DNA of 64,000 nt from JAGMXM01 sp964458325 (GCA_964458325.1 CAYWIM010000009.1:7507-71506), one strand, 5' to 3'; positions 45,101-54,260 are shown, counted from the stretch's first letter. Notes: generated by a model from the letters alone, not told the origin. Program-made: numbers and translations.

Positions 45101-48100
45101 GAAGCAGCCCAAGTATCGCTATGCCATGCGCAAGAAGATCACCACCGTGCCCGACGACGATTATTCCGCTCTGTATCGGATCGTGGATGCGCTCCGGGCG
45201 CCTGCCGACGATCTCTATGTCGCGCGCGTGTCCGCGCTGGCCGATATCCGGAGCTGGGCCGGCTATTGGGTGATCAACCGGATGTGCGGCAACTGGGACC
45301 ACTACACGTCGCCCGGCTACCCGCATAACATGTACACCTACATCCCCCCTTGCGATCGATCCCGGCTCCACGTCAACGACACCGACGGCGCCTTTGGAAC
45401 GGTCTACACCCTCTTCCCCAACACCGGCTACATGCCCGGCATCATGTTCGCCAAGCCCGAGTTTCGACGCGTTTACTGGCGCCTGGCGCACGACATGGTG
45501 CAAGGTCCCATGAGCCCGGCCGCCAGCGATGTCCGGCTGGGCGATTGGCACAACGTCTTCCGCGACCATGGAATCGCCGCGGTCCCGCCGACCGACATGA
45601 TCGCCTGGATCGCAGCGCGAAGGGCCGAGTTCATGCGGGAGCTTGCGCCCGTGACAAGCCTCGCCTTCGATGTTTCCACTGCCGACACCGTCACCGGCGC
45701 CACTCCGCTGACCGTCACAGGCAAAGCGCCGATCGCCGTCACCGCCATCCAGGTCAACGGCCAGCCGCACGCCATCCAGTGGGTGGACGATACGACCTGG
45801 CAAATCCGTGTCGGGCTCGCCAGCGGCACATCCCGCATCGTCTTCCACGCTCTCAACGCCCAAGCCGCCATTGTCGGAAGCGACATGCTCAAGGTCACCT
45901 ACACCGGCCCCAGCGTGTCGCTCGAGGGAAAGCTCGCCATCAGCGAGATCATGTACCACCCCGCAGCCCCCTCTTCGAGCTTCATCGAGATCCACAATCT
46001 ATCCCCCACCGAAACCCTCCCCCTGGGGGGGCTGCATGTCGACGGGATCGATGCAACCGTCGGCTACGGGCGTTTCATCGCGCCAGGCGGTTTTGCGGTC
46101 CTGGCCAGCAGTCTGCCGGGATACCAGTCGGCCTATGGAAACGCAGAGGTGGTCGCTGGCGAATTCGCCGGCGCGCTGGACAATGGTGGTGAGTCGCTCA
46201 GACTGCTCATCCCCCAAGGCGACAACCTGATCGTTCTGGACCAGGTGACCTATGATGACGGCCCGCCATGGCCCGCCGCCGCCGACGGCGCCGGCGCGTC
46301 GTTGCAGGTGGTCGACCCGTCGCGCGACAACGATCGCATCGGGAACTGGAGCGCCATCGAGCCCGGCGGCTCGCTGCCCCTCGCGACGCCAGGCAGATCC
46401 AACAACGTCGCGGCCCCCCTGCCGGCATTCCCTCTGCTCTGGATCAACGAGGTCATGCCCGCCAACACCAGCGTGCAGGCGGACAACGCCCGCGAATTCG
46501 ATCCCTGGATCGAGCTGTTCAATGCCGGCACGAACGCGTTGGATCTGGCCGGCTGCTTTCTCAGCAATGATCCGCTCGACTTGCGGCAATGGGCGTTCCC
46601 ACCCGGATGGACGATCCACCCCGGCCAGCGCCTGCTCGTCTGGGCGGACGCGCAGCCGGAGCAGACCGATGGCTCCAACCTGCATGCCGGCTTCCGGCTC
46701 GACAGCGGCGGCAGCGGCGCCGTCGTCCTCGTCTGGCAGCATCTCGACCGGACCATTGCGCTCGATGCGATCGCCTATGCCGATATCGCCGCCGACAGCT
46801 CATACGGCTCCTATCCGGAGGGCGATCCTCACGCCCTCCAGGTGTTTCACTCCCCCACCCCCGCTCTGCCCAACAGCCCCGCCTGGCCGCCGGTCCCCGT
46901 CCGGATCAATGAATGGATGCCCGGCAACAGCCTGACCGCAGCCGACCCCGCTGACGGCGATTTCGACGACTGGTTCGAGCTCTACAATGCGGGTGCGACC
47001 CCTGTGGATCTAGCCAGCTACACCCTCACAGACGACCTCGACAATCCAGCAAAGCACCTCATCCCGCCCGGCACGATCGTTCCCGCAGGCGGTTTCCTCC
47101 TGATCTGGGCGGACGAGGAAGACGATCAGAACGCCCCAGGCCGCGACTTGCACGCCAGCTTCAAGCTCGCCATCGGCGGCGAGCAGCTCGGCCTCTTCGC
47201 CCCCGACGGGTCGCTGGTGGACGCCTTGTCCTACGGGCCACAGGCCAATGACGTGAGCGCGGGCCGGTTCCCCGACGGCGCCGACCTGCCGTTCTACGAG
47301 ATGAGCCCCCCCACCCCGCGCGGGCCCAACAGCATGGCCGGCGGCAACCGCCCCCCCGTTTTCGAGCCCGTGCCTGAGCAGGCTGTCGCCGAAGCCAGCC
47401 TGCTGTCCTTCCGAGTCCAGGCTGCCGATCCCGAGGATGGAGAGGCCGTGCGGTACAGCTTCGGCGCCGGCGCACCCGCGGGCGCCACGCTCGATGAGAT
47501 CACCGGCGAGTTCCGTTGGACACCCGGCGAGCCCGACGGACCGGCGCGCCTGAGCTTTCTCATCCTGGCCGCAGACAGCGGAACGCCCGCAGGCATCGGA
47601 ACCGTGCGGGTGACCGTCCAGATAGCTGAGGTCAACCAGCCGCCCGCGCTGTTTCCGATTGCCGATTGCACTCTGCTCGAGGGGCAGACGCTCGCCGTTC
47701 AAGCCCGGGCCCTGGATGCCGACCTGCCGCCGCAAAACCTGCGCTTTACCCTCGCCACAGGCGCACCTCCGGGCCTTTCCATCGACCCGCTCACCGGCTG
47801 GATGCTGTGGCCGGTCGATCCAGACCAGGGCGCCAGCACCCACAGCATCACCGTGCGCGTCAACGACGATGGCCCGCCGCCGCAAAGCGATGAGCAGAGC
47901 TTCCGCATCGTCGTCGAGCCCCAGCCGCATGTCGTTGTCAACGAAATCATGTTCCGCCCGAAAACGAATGACACGGAGTACATCGAGCTGCTGAACAACT
48001 CGTCCAGGACCACCGCCGATCTCAACGGCGCGCGGCTCGCCGCCGGCCACCTCGATTTCGCGTTCCCCGCCGGCGCGGCGCTCGCGCCCGGCGGCTTCGG

Positions 48101-49613
48101 TCTGGTGGTCCAAGACCGCACCGCCTTCGAAACCGCTTACGGCGCCGGCTTGCCCATCGTCGGACAGTGGACCGGCCATCTCACCGCGACTGGGGATACA
48201 ATCCGGCTGATACGCGCCACACCCAATCGCCCGACTGAACTCCTCGACGAGGTGCGCTTCGCCGCCGAGCCGCCCTGGCCCGAGGCCGCCAGCGGCCAGG
48301 GCAGCGCGCTGCAGTTGATCGACGCCCGGCAGGATAACTCCCGCGTCGGCAACTGGGCTGCTGTCGCCTCGAATAGCCTGAACCTGTCGCGCCAGCTCTT
48401 GGTGATGACCAACCAGTGGCGTTACGATCAGTCGGGCCACAACCTCGGCGCCGCCTGGCGCCAGCCGGCTTACGACGACGGCGCATGGCCATCCGGACGC
48501 GCATTGCTCTTTGTCGAGGACGCCGCCTTGCCGGCCCCCAAGAACACGCCGCTGGCCATCGGTCCCATGACCTTCTATTTCCGCACAACATTTCTCTACG
48601 ACGGCCCAACCGCTGGGCTGCGTCTCCAGGCCCACACGATCGTGGACGATTCCGCCGTCGTCTACCTCAACGGCAGCGAGCTTTTCCGGGTCGGCTTCGA
48701 TCCCGCCACCGAGGTCGCTTTCAACACCCCGGCCGAACGGCTGGCCGGCAACGCGGCCATCGAAGGCCCGTTCGTCATCGAGCTCGATGTTCTGCAGCGC
48801 GGAACCAACGCGGTGGCCGCTGAGGTTCATCAGAACAATTCGGGCAGCACGGATGTTGTCTGGGGGATGGATCTCGAGGTCGAGTGCACGGCCGAGCCCG
48901 CTACCCCAGGCCGCGCCAACTCGGTCGCCCGCGCCCTGCCCCCTTTTCCGCCCGTCTTCATCAATGAAGCCCTCGCCGCCAATGCCGCCGGCCCGCTCGA
49001 CAACGCCGGCGAGCGCGAGCCGTGGATCGAGCTGTTCAACGCCGGACCTCTGCCCGCCTCTCTCGAAGGCTGGTATCTGACCGATTCGTTCTCGGACCTG
49101 ACCCGGTGGCCGTTCCCGGCCGGCTTCGGGCTGGCCGGCGCGGAGTTCCGCCTCCTGTGGGCCGACGCCGAACCCAACGAGACGATGGACGCCGCTGTCC
49201 ACACCAGCTTCCGGCTCGAAAACGGCGGCCTGCTCGCGCTGGTCCGGACGCAGGCGGGCGCGCCGGCCGTGGTCGATTACCTGCGCCTGCCCATGCTGCC
49301 CGCGGACACCTCCTGCGGCTCGCAGCCGGATGGTCAGGACCTGATGCGAGAGGTCCTGGATCGGCCCACACCCGGCGAGCGCAATCGCGATCTCCCCGCA
49401 CCCGAAATTGTCAACCTGCAGTTGGGATCCGCCGGCAATGTCAGCTTCGAATGGAGCGCCGTGCCGGGTGCGACATACCGCGTCCAGGGCGCGCCCGAGC
49501 CCGGGGCGGAATCCTGGATCACGCTGGCGGAGTTCATCGCACAGGCCGAAACCATGCGCTACGCGGAGCCGCTCGGAGCGTCGATGCGATACTATCGAGT
49601 TCTGATCCCGTAA
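42198..49613 (+). CDS. Giant secreted protein with CotH-kinase-like domain and eight lamin-tail domains
   Basis: 2471 residues. ATG 42198 has gagg eight bases upstream. In order (approximate residues): signal and linker 1-65; lamin-tail domains near 66, 230 and 360 (for example IISEIMYHPLEPGG and VINEIMYHPISGQ); a beta module 510-790; a CotH-like domain 800-1150 with YRGNWRSFSDYRNAAYMVEF, KKITTVPDDDYSALYRI, NRMCGNWDHY and NDTDGAFG; lamin-tail domains near 1244, 1413 and 1567; two putative-Ig (He_PIG-like) domains 1714-1910; lamin-tail near 1911; a jelly-roll module near 2070-2230 (AVVYLNGSELFRV); lamin-tail near 2252; a tail ending MRYYRVLIP. CotH domains phosphorylate protein serines in spore coats and lie on surfaces elsewhere. 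Function here is unknown. It follows the sulfatase by about 60 bases. Confidence 0.85.
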   Translation: MIVQRPQGRWRQAAPAHWRASSFQLGAGIGIVLALLSAPVARTQTVGLDENPYKSRARQLSPSSRGTPLIISEIMYHPLEPGGAEGLEYIEIFNTEPVAEDLSGYRISGDVDFTFPASTFISGRSFVVVARDPEALCQASGITNVIGPLAGSLSNSGGQVQLRNRAGALLLEIDYEDRMPWPVAADGAGHSLQLARPDYGEGAVDAWSASTFRGGSPGRADPEIADPLGSVAINEFLAQSEFPQADFIELHNRSTQTVDLSGCGLSDRAGTDKFFIPSGTLLAPGGHAVFSEADLGFSLSSQGEAIFLVRSDGARVIDAVRFGAQPSGVSSGRWPDGAAGIRELTHPTPGTTNSEPRLHDIVINEIMYHPISGQAADEYVELHNRGAHAADVGHWRFVDGIDFMIPPGTVVPAGGYLVVARDRASLLERYSRLDASSTVGNYEGNLSDRGERLALARPLDPQLPFQDFVLVDEVTYSDGWGRWTDGGGSSLELIDAHADNGLGPNWQGSDETAKARWIDIEHTGVIDNQAGTMEELQIFCPQGGECLLDNIELIKAGQPFNRVRNSDFENGIGGWELLGSHERSGLEAGEGYASSQCLHVRATSQGRSTISVYRITYDRISIPISPPAAGETFTIRAKGRWIAGWPYIVIGIKGHPLEAVGALEVPANLGSPGEPNSRRVANAGPAISDLQHTPVLPAASQNLAISARVHDPDGVAAVVLQWRIDAPTGGVTATPMTDPDGDGVYHAILPGQAAGRIAAFAVEAVDAATVPAASRFPGPPPAGAPILECLVRFGDTLPPGVFGAYRLWVSSTNVARWQARQTRSDEPVDATFTYDDYRTVYNATAGYRGNWRSFSDYRNAAYMVEFPKTERVLGDTEVAIDFISLNGDNGTKQQEKHAYWMARQVDLASIAMRYVHVSVNGSALFRYDSLSPSRTLCTRWYGDPDPHVYEQLYPHEPFGNYATTGGAKKQPKYRYAMRKKITTVPDDDYSALYRIVDALRAPADDLYVARVSALADIRSWAGYWVINRMCGNWDHYTSPGYPHNMYTYIPPCDRSRLHVNDTDGAFGTVYTLFPNTGYMPGIMFAKPEFRRVYWRLAHDMVQGPMSPAASDVRLGDWHNVFRDHGIAAVPPTDMIAWIAARRAEFMRELAPVTSLAFDVSTADTVTGATPLTVTGKAPIAVTAIQVNGQPHAIQWVDDTTWQIRVGLASGTSRIVFHALNAQAAIVGSDMLKVTYTGPSVSLEGKLAISEIMYHPAAPSSSFIEIHNLSPTETLPLGGLHVDGIDATVGYGRFIAPGGFAVLASSLPGYQSAYGNAEVVAGEFAGALDNGGESLRLLIPQGDNLIVLDQVTYDDGPPWPAAADGAGASLQVVDPSRDNDRIGNWSAIEPGGSLPLATPGRSNNVAAPLPAFPLLWINEVMPANTSVQADNAREFDPWIELFNAGTNALDLAGCFLSNDPLDLRQWAFPPGWTIHPGQRLLVWADAQPEQTDGSNLHAGFRLDSGGSGAVVLVWQHLDRTIALDAIAYADIAADSSYGSYPEGDPHALQVFHSPTPALPNSPAWPPVPVRINEWMPGNSLTAADPADGDFDDWFELYNAGATPVDLASYTLTDDLDNPAKHLIPPGTIVPAGGFLLIWADEEDDQNAPGRDLHASFKLAIGGEQLGLFAPDGSLVDALSYGPQANDVSAGRFPDGADLPFYEMSPPTPRGPNSMAGGNRPPVFEPVPEQAVAEASLLSFRVQAADPEDGEAVRYSFGAGAPAGATLDEITGEFRWTPGEPDGPARLSFLILAADSGTPAGIGTVRVTVQIAEVNQPPALFPIADCTLLEGQTLAVQARALDADLPPQNLRFTLATGAPPGLSIDPLTGWMLWPVDPDQGASTHSITVRVNDDGPPPQSDEQSFRIVVEPQPHVVVNEIMFRPKTNDTEYIELLNNSSRTTADLNGARLAAGHLDFAFPAGAALAPGGFGLVVQDRTAFETAYGAGLPIVGQWTGHLTATGDTIRLIRATPNRPTELLDEVRFAAEPPWPEAASGQGSALQLIDARQDNSRVGNWAAVASNSLNLSRQLLVMTNQWRYDQSGHNLGAAWRQPAYDDGAWPSGRALLFVEDAALPAPKNTPLAIGPMTFYFRTTFLYDGPTAGLRLQAHTIVDDSAVVYLNGSELFRVGFDPATEVAFNTPAERLAGNAAIEGPFVIELDVLQRGTNAVAAEVHQNNSGSTDVVWGMDLEVECTAEPATPGRANSVARALPPFPPVFINEALAANAAGPLDNAGEREPWIELFNAGPLPASLEGWYLTDSFSDLTRWPFPAGFGLAGAEFRLLWADAEPNETMDAAVHTSFRLENGGLLALVRTQAGAPAVVDYLRLPMLPADTSCGSQPDGQDLMREVLDRPTPGERNRDLPAPEIVNLQLGSAGNVSFEWSAVPGATYRVQGAPEPGAESWITLAEFIAQAETMRYAEPLGASMRYYRVLIP

Positions 49614-49629
49614 AAGGCTCAGCATCCGA

Positions 49630-50202
49630 AGACGCCGCCGCGTCTCGGAGTTCGTCAGCTTCATTGATTTGGCGCCGACGTTCCTCGAGCTGCTCGGCGT
49701 GGACGGCGCGAAAGCCGGCATGTCGCCGATCGCCGGCCGCAGCTTCGCCAACTTGCTGCGAGGCGAATCCGATCCGTCGCGCCGCTTCGTGATCCTCGGC
49801 CGCGAGCGCAATGACGTGCGGGCGCGGCCCGGAACGCCGTCGGGACTTGGCTATCCCGTGCGTGCCATCCGCGAGGGCGATCTGCTCTATATCCACAACT
49901 TCGCCCCGGACCGCTGGCCGTGCGGCAATCCCGAACTCGGCTTGATGGACACCGACGCCAGCCCAACGAAAGCGTTCCTTTTCGCCGAGCTAAGAAAACA
50001 AGCCGACCCCCGGCTGTTCGGCAAAGGCGGCGTCCTCGACAACTACGATTCGCCAAAGGCAAAGACAATCATGAGGGGCAACGCCGCCGTCCTGCCCGAA
50101 CGTGGGAACAGCCAGGATGGACTTTTCAACACGGAGGAGTTTGTTAGGATGGCCGGCGGCAAAATCGAGAATAAGCAAGAGACGAGAACGAAAAACGTTT
50201 GA
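49630..50202 (+). pseudogene. C-terminal third of a sulfatase
   Basis: The frame begins abruptly after the giant gene's stop with VSEFVSFIDLAPTFLELLGV, the conserved helix near the end of the sulfatase catalytic domain. It continues with GRSFANLLRGE, GYPVRAIREGDLLYIHNF and LFAELRKQADPRLFGKG to a normal end. The N-terminal two thirds with metal ligands and the C-x-P-x-R motif are absent, and no start codon with a ribosome binding site is evident. The final TGA overlaps the next ATG (TGATG). Confidence 0.8.
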
Positions 50203-50528
50203 TGAAACCACGCATCCAACAATCGGTCCGGCACGGCAGCCTGCTGTCATTCTTGCTGGCCTTCGTGCTGCTGCCAGCATTGGACTGCGTCTCGGCGGAA
50301 AGGTTGAATGTCCTGTTGCTCGCCTCGGACGACATGCGCCCGCAACTCGGTTGCTACAGCGATGCCATCGTCCGAACGCCGAATCTGGATCGTTTGGTCG
50401 CGCGCGAGCTTTACGACCGCCAAATGGATCCTCAAGAGAACGTCGCCGGCCGGCTCAACAACTCCCTGGTGATCGAACGCCTGGCTCGCCAACTGCGCAC
50501 CGCGCGCCCACCGGTTCCGGCGCCGTGA
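50202..50528 (+). pseudogene. Miniature sulfatase: N-terminus joined in frame to C-terminus, centre lost
   Basis: 108 codons. A signal peptide (LLSFLLAFVLLPALDCVSA) and the sulfatase opening (LNVLLLASDDMRPQLGCYSD, then VRTPNLDRLVAR) pass directly into ELYDRQMDPQENV, the motif about 40 residues before the end of such enzymes, and a final helix. Roughly 350-400 residues are gone, including the maturation Cys and most of the active site. The join is in frame, so a secreted small protein could still be made. It follows the preceding sulfatase remnant with TGATG overlap. Confidence 0.8.
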
Positions 50529-50547
50529 ACGGCGTCATTGGATCGCC

Positions 50548-52350
50548 ATGGAGCATCTATTCATCCTGGGATTGATCGGGGCCGCCCTGGCGCTCTTCGC
50601 ATGGGAGATCGTCCGCCCGGACATCGTCGCCATCGGGGTGGCGCTGTCGCTGCTGCTGACCCGCGCGGTGAGCATTCAAGAGGGTTTCTCCGGCTTCAGC
50701 AATCCGGCGGTGATCACCGTTCTCTGCATGTTTATCCTCAGCTCCGGCCTGGTGCGCACCGGTGTGGCCGATCGCCTGGCCGGCCTGATCACCCGAATGG
50801 GCGGCGGCCACCCGGTCCTGCTGACCGTCGCCGTAATGTGCACCGTCGGCATCATGTCGGCGTTCATGAACAACATCGGGGCTGTGGCCATCCTCCTGCC
50901 GACCATGTTCGCCATCGCGCGCAAATCCGACTACCCGGTCGCCCGGCTGCTCATCCCCTTGTCGTTCGGATCGCTGCTCGGCGGCTTGACCACCTTGATC
51001 GGAACGCCGCCGAACCTGCTATGCTCGATGGCGCTCGATGAGGCCGGGTTCGACGGTTTCCGGATGTTCGATTTCCTGCCGACCGGCCTGGCCGTGATGG
51101 CCACCGGAGTTCTCTACATGGCCTGGATCGGACGGTTTCTCATCCCGGTCCGCAAAAGCGCCGAAACCCTCACGCAGCAATACCAATTGCAGGATTACCT
51201 CACGGAGCTGGTGGTGCCGGAGAACAGCCCGATGGCCGGCAAGTCGCTCGCCGAATCTTCATTCCGCAAGGAGACCGGCCTGAGCGTCCTCCGCATCCGC
51301 CGAGCCGCCGCCCCGGCGCGAACCATCCTGCCGTCCCCCGCCACGGTGCTCGAGCCGGGCGACCGCCTGATCGTCGAAGGCAATCTGGACCAGCTGATCC
51401 GGGGCAAGGAGGCCGGTCCGCTGAAGATTTATGCCGAGACAAAGTTCGACGACAAATCCTTGACGGGCGACAACGTGGAGCTGGCGGAGGTGGGGGTCGC
51501 GCCCCGCTCGGCGCTGGTCGGCAAGTCCATCAACCAAGGGCATCTCCACCGCCGGTTCAACGTCCTGGTTCTCGCCTTGCGCCGGCGCGGCCAAACGCTG
51601 CAAAACCAGTTCACCTCGGTGCCCCTGACGGTCGGCGACATGCTGCTCGTGCAAGGCGCGCCCGAGGCGATCAACGAGATGGCGCACAGCTCGGAGTTCC
51701 TGGTCGTCAACCGGCTGGAACATGAAGCCCGCGACGCCAGGCGAGCCGGCCTGGCGCTCGCGATCATGGCGGTGGCGATCGCCTGCGCGGCGTCCGGACT
51801 GCTGCACATATCGGTGGCCGGAATGCTCGGCGTGCTGCTCATGGCCGTCACTGGCTGCGTGCGCGTGCAGGACATGTACCAGGACGTCGAGTGGCGCGTC
51901 ATTTTCCTGATCGCCTGCATGATGCCGCTCGGAATCGCGATGGACGACCAGCACACCGGCACGGCCCGCTGGCTGGCCGAAAACGTGGTCCATTGGACCG
52001 GCGGCTACGGCCCGCACGTCGTGATGGCCAGCCTGTTCCTTTTCACCACCCTCATCACCGAGGTGATGTCGAATGCCGCCGCCGCTGTTCTGCTGGCGCC
52101 CATTGGCGTGGCCATCGCCGTGGGCCTCGGCCTCGAGCCGTATCCGTTCCTGATGGCCATTGCGATCGGCGCCTCAACGACATTCCTCACCCCCATCGGC
52201 CACCAGGCCAACATGCTCGTTTACGGCGTGGGCAACTATCGATTTAGCGATTTCCCGCGCGTGGGACTGCCTCTCAACGCGCTGATCTTCGCCGTCGCCA
52301 TGGGGGTCGTGCCGATCGTCTGGCCCTTCGCACCGCTGCCCCCTCGATGA
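50548..52350 (+). CDS. SLC13/DASS-type anion permease with two RCK_C domains
   Basis: 600 residues. About eleven to twelve membrane helices in two blocks, with the family motifs SAFMNNIGAVAILLPTMF, LTTLIGTPPNLLCSMAL, EVMSNAAAAVLLAPIG and STTFLTPIGHQANMLVYG. Between the blocks (about residues 215-390) are two RCK_C/TrkA_C-like domains (LTELVVPENSPMAGKSL ... EPGDRLIVEG and LAEVGVAPRSALVGKSI ... VGDMLLVQGA). This build is typical of bacterial sulfate or related anion permeases of the SAC1 type. It starts 20 bases after the sulfatase remnant and lies among sulfatase genes, so uptake or release of liberated sulfate is a good guess. Substrate cannot be read from the sequence. Confidence 0.85.
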   Translation: MEHLFILGLIGAALALFAWEIVRPDIVAIGVALSLLLTRAVSIQEGFSGFSNPAVITVLCMFILSSGLVRTGVADRLAGLITRMGGGHPVLLTVAVMCTVGIMSAFMNNIGAVAILLPTMFAIARKSDYPVARLLIPLSFGSLLGGLTTLIGTPPNLLCSMALDEAGFDGFRMFDFLPTGLAVMATGVLYMAWIGRFLIPVRKSAETLTQQYQLQDYLTELVVPENSPMAGKSLAESSFRKETGLSVLRIRRAAAPARTILPSPATVLEPGDRLIVEGNLDQLIRGKEAGPLKIYAETKFDDKSLTGDNVELAEVGVAPRSALVGKSINQGHLHRRFNVLVLALRRRGQTLQNQFTSVPLTVGDMLLVQGAPEAINEMAHSSEFLVVNRLEHEARDARRAGLALAIMAVAIACAASGLLHISVAGMLGVLLMAVTGCVRVQDMYQDVEWRVIFLIACMMPLGIAMDDQHTGTARWLAENVVHWTGGYGPHVVMASLFLFTTLITEVMSNAAAAVLLAPIGVAIAVGLGLEPYPFLMAIAIGASTTFLTPIGHQANMLVYGVGNYRFSDFPRVGLPLNALIFAVAMGVVPIVWPFAPLPPR

Positions 52351-52422
52351 CCCGGCCCACCCGTCAGTCTCGAGCTGCTGCCCACTGCCGATGTCGGACC
52401 TCATCACATGTCATCTCACCGC

Positions 52423-52770
52423 TCAGCGGGTTAACAGCCATTCCCAGACCGGGACAATCTGGATGCCCTCCGGCGCCGTGACGCCGTGCGGCGGCTCCGC
52501 TTCGGCCACCAAAAGCCCGGCGGCATCCGGAAACTCGAGCCGCGCCTCGGTCAAGGCCCGGATCTCGCGCTCGAAGGTCGCCGGCGACGAAATATTCGCA
52601 GCCGCCTGGATCAACATGGTCTTCCATGGAGACCAGAATCGCTTGAAAGCGGTCTGATTGTAAGACCGGATGGCGGGAGGTCGATTGAACTCCTTTCGGC
52701 CGTAAACGACGAACCTGTCATGATCTTTATTGAATTCCACCGCGGCAGGCGCTACCAATAGCCCATCCAA
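52423..52770 (-). CDS. Hypothetical protein or fragment, unknown
   Basis: Up to 115 codons convergent with the SLC13-type gene. I recognise no family. The segment FVVYGRKEFNRPPAIRSYNQ, then FWSPWKTMLIQAAANIS and the end IQIVPVWEWLLTR look protein-like, with spaced aromatics and mixed charge. The only upstream start is a TTG at 52770, three bases before the ATG of the oppositely oriented sulfatase; an internal ATG at 52617 leaves 64 residues. It may be the tail of a gene whose front was lost, as at several other loci here. Confidence 0.35.
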   Translation of the reverse strand: MDGLLVAPAAVEFNKDHDRFVVYGRKEFNRPPAIRSYNQTAFKRFWSPWKTMLIQAAANISSPATFEREIRALTEARLEFPDAAGLLVAEAEPPHGVTAPEGIQIVPVWEWLLTR

Positions 52771-52772
52771 TC

Positions 52773-54260
52773 ATGAAATCACATCTGCTGGCCTGCCTGG
52801 TTCTCGCCATCGCCCTCGGGAGCCGTCCCTCGGCGGCGGCGGCGCCGCCGAACGTCCTGTTTCTGATCTCGGACGATTTGAACACCTATCTCGGCTGCTA
52901 CGGCGATCCCCGCGCGAGGACGCCCAACATCGACAAGCTCGCCGCGCGCGGCGTGCGCTTCGAGCGCGCGTATTGCACCTTCCCCCTCTGCGGGCCAAGC
53001 CGCAACTCGATGCTCACAGGCCTGTACCCGAACAGCTCGGGCATCCTCGCCAACGCGCAGATCTTCCGGCAGACGATCCCCTCGCACATCAGCCTCTCGC
53101 AGTCGTTCCGGCGGGAGGGCTGGTTCGCCGCGCGCATCGGCAAGCTCTACCATTACAACGTGCCCAGGTCGATCGGCACCGACGGGCACGACGACCCCGG
53201 CTCGTGGGAGATGGAGCTGAACCCCGCCGGCGTGGACCGGCTCGAGGAGGAGCCGGACATCTTCACGCTGACGCCGGGGCAGTTTGGCGGCACCCTGAGC
53301 TGGTATGCCTCGCCCAAGGATGACGCGCATCACACGGATGGCAAGATCGCCGCCGAGGCCGAATGGGTGCTCGAGCGCTGTGCGCGCCAGAAAGACCGTC
53401 CGTTCTTCCTCGCCGTCGGTTTCTTCCGTCCGCACACGCCGTATGTCGCGCCGCGGACGCCGTATTTCGGCTGGTATCCCGAGGCGCGGATGCCCGTGCA
53501 CCCCACGGTGGACCAGAATCCGACGGAGGTCCCTGCGGCCGCCCTTGGCAGCTACAAGAAGGAGCAGGACAAGCTCACCGACGAGCTGCGCCGCCAATGC
53601 GTCCAGGCCTACTACGCCAGCATCAGCTTCATGGACGCCCAGGTCGGCCGGGTGGTCGGCGCCCTCGACCGCCTCGGGCTTGCGGACAACACGATCGTCG
53701 TCTTCACCAGCGACCACGGCTATCACATGGGCGAGCACGGCCTGTGGCAGAAGATGAGCCTCTTCGAAGGGAGCGCCCGCGTGCCGCTGCTGATCGTGGC
53801 GCCCGGCGTCTCCCCTCGAGGCGCGGTGGCGAAGTCGCCCGTGAGCCACCTCGATCTCTACCCCACGCTGGCCGAGCTGGCCGGCGTGAAGCCGACCGTG
53901 AAGCTGCAAGGCCAGAGCCTGGTGCCGATCCTGAAGGATCCCGGCGCGAAAGGGCGCGGCTGGGCCCTTACGCAAGTCACGCGCGGCGGCGCCGCAAGGC
54001 GCTTTTTCGGATACAGCCTGCGCACGCCGCGCTGGCGCTACACCGAGTGGGATCAAGGACGAGCCGGCATCGAGCTCTACGATCACGAAACCGATCCGCA
54101 GGAGCTCGTCAATCTGGCGCACAAGGCCGAGCACGCCGCCACAGTGTCCGAGCTCAGAGATCAGCTTCACACCGCCGCACTGGCGACCTTCCCCGCCAGT
54201 GGCCAGACACCCCCGCTCAAGACGAATTTCCTCTGGGCCCCCAACCTGACCGATCCTTGA
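52773..54260 (+). CDS. Type I sulfatase, iduronate-2-sulfatase-like
   Basis: 495 residues, full length. Signal peptide LLACLVLAIALGSRPSAAAA; NVLFLISDDLNTYLGCYGD supplies metal ligands; maturation motif CGPSR in FPLCGPSRNSMLTGLYPN; then KLYHYN, FFLAVGFFRPHTPYVAP, VVFTSDHGYHMGEHGLWQKMSLFE and the C-terminal ELYDHETDPQELVNLA. The phrase GFFRPHTP and the HGYHMGEH-LW-K block are typical of the iduronate-2-sulfatase/IDS-like subgroup. Such enzymes take sulfate from uronic-acid or fucose units; the true substrate is open. Cys-type, so it needs a formylglycine-generating enzyme. It converges on the next sulfatase gene. Confidence 0.9.
   Translation: MKSHLLACLVLAIALGSRPSAAAAPPNVLFLISDDLNTYLGCYGDPRARTPNIDKLAARGVRFERAYCTFPLCGPSRNSMLTGLYPNSSGILANAQIFRQTIPSHISLSQSFRREGWFAARIGKLYHYNVPRSIGTDGHDDPGSWEMELNPAGVDRLEEEPDIFTLTPGQFGGTLSWYASPKDDAHHTDGKIAAEAEWVLERCARQKDRPFFLAVGFFRPHTPYVAPRTPYFGWYPEARMPVHPTVDQNPTEVPAAALGSYKKEQDKLTDELRRQCVQAYYASISFMDAQVGRVVGALDRLGLADNTIVVFTSDHGYHMGEHGLWQKMSLFEGSARVPLLIVAPGVSPRGAVAKSPVSHLDLYPTLAELAGVKPTVKLQGQSLVPILKDPGAKGRGWALTQVTRGGAARRFFGYSLRTPRWRYTEWDQGRAGIELYDHETDPQELVNLAHKAEHAATVSELRDQLHTAALATFPASGQTPPLKTNFLWAPNLTDP

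Noticed and set aside
41865..45995. 1376-codon open frame on the minus strand opposite the giant CotH gene
   Set aside because: Its translation shows no domain pattern. The plus strand has eight clear lamin-tail units and CotH motifs, so this is an antisense by-product of high GC.
47010..49811. 933-codon minus-strand open frame
   Set aside because: Antisense to the same giant gene. Composition is Arg/Gly/Ala-rich without motifs.
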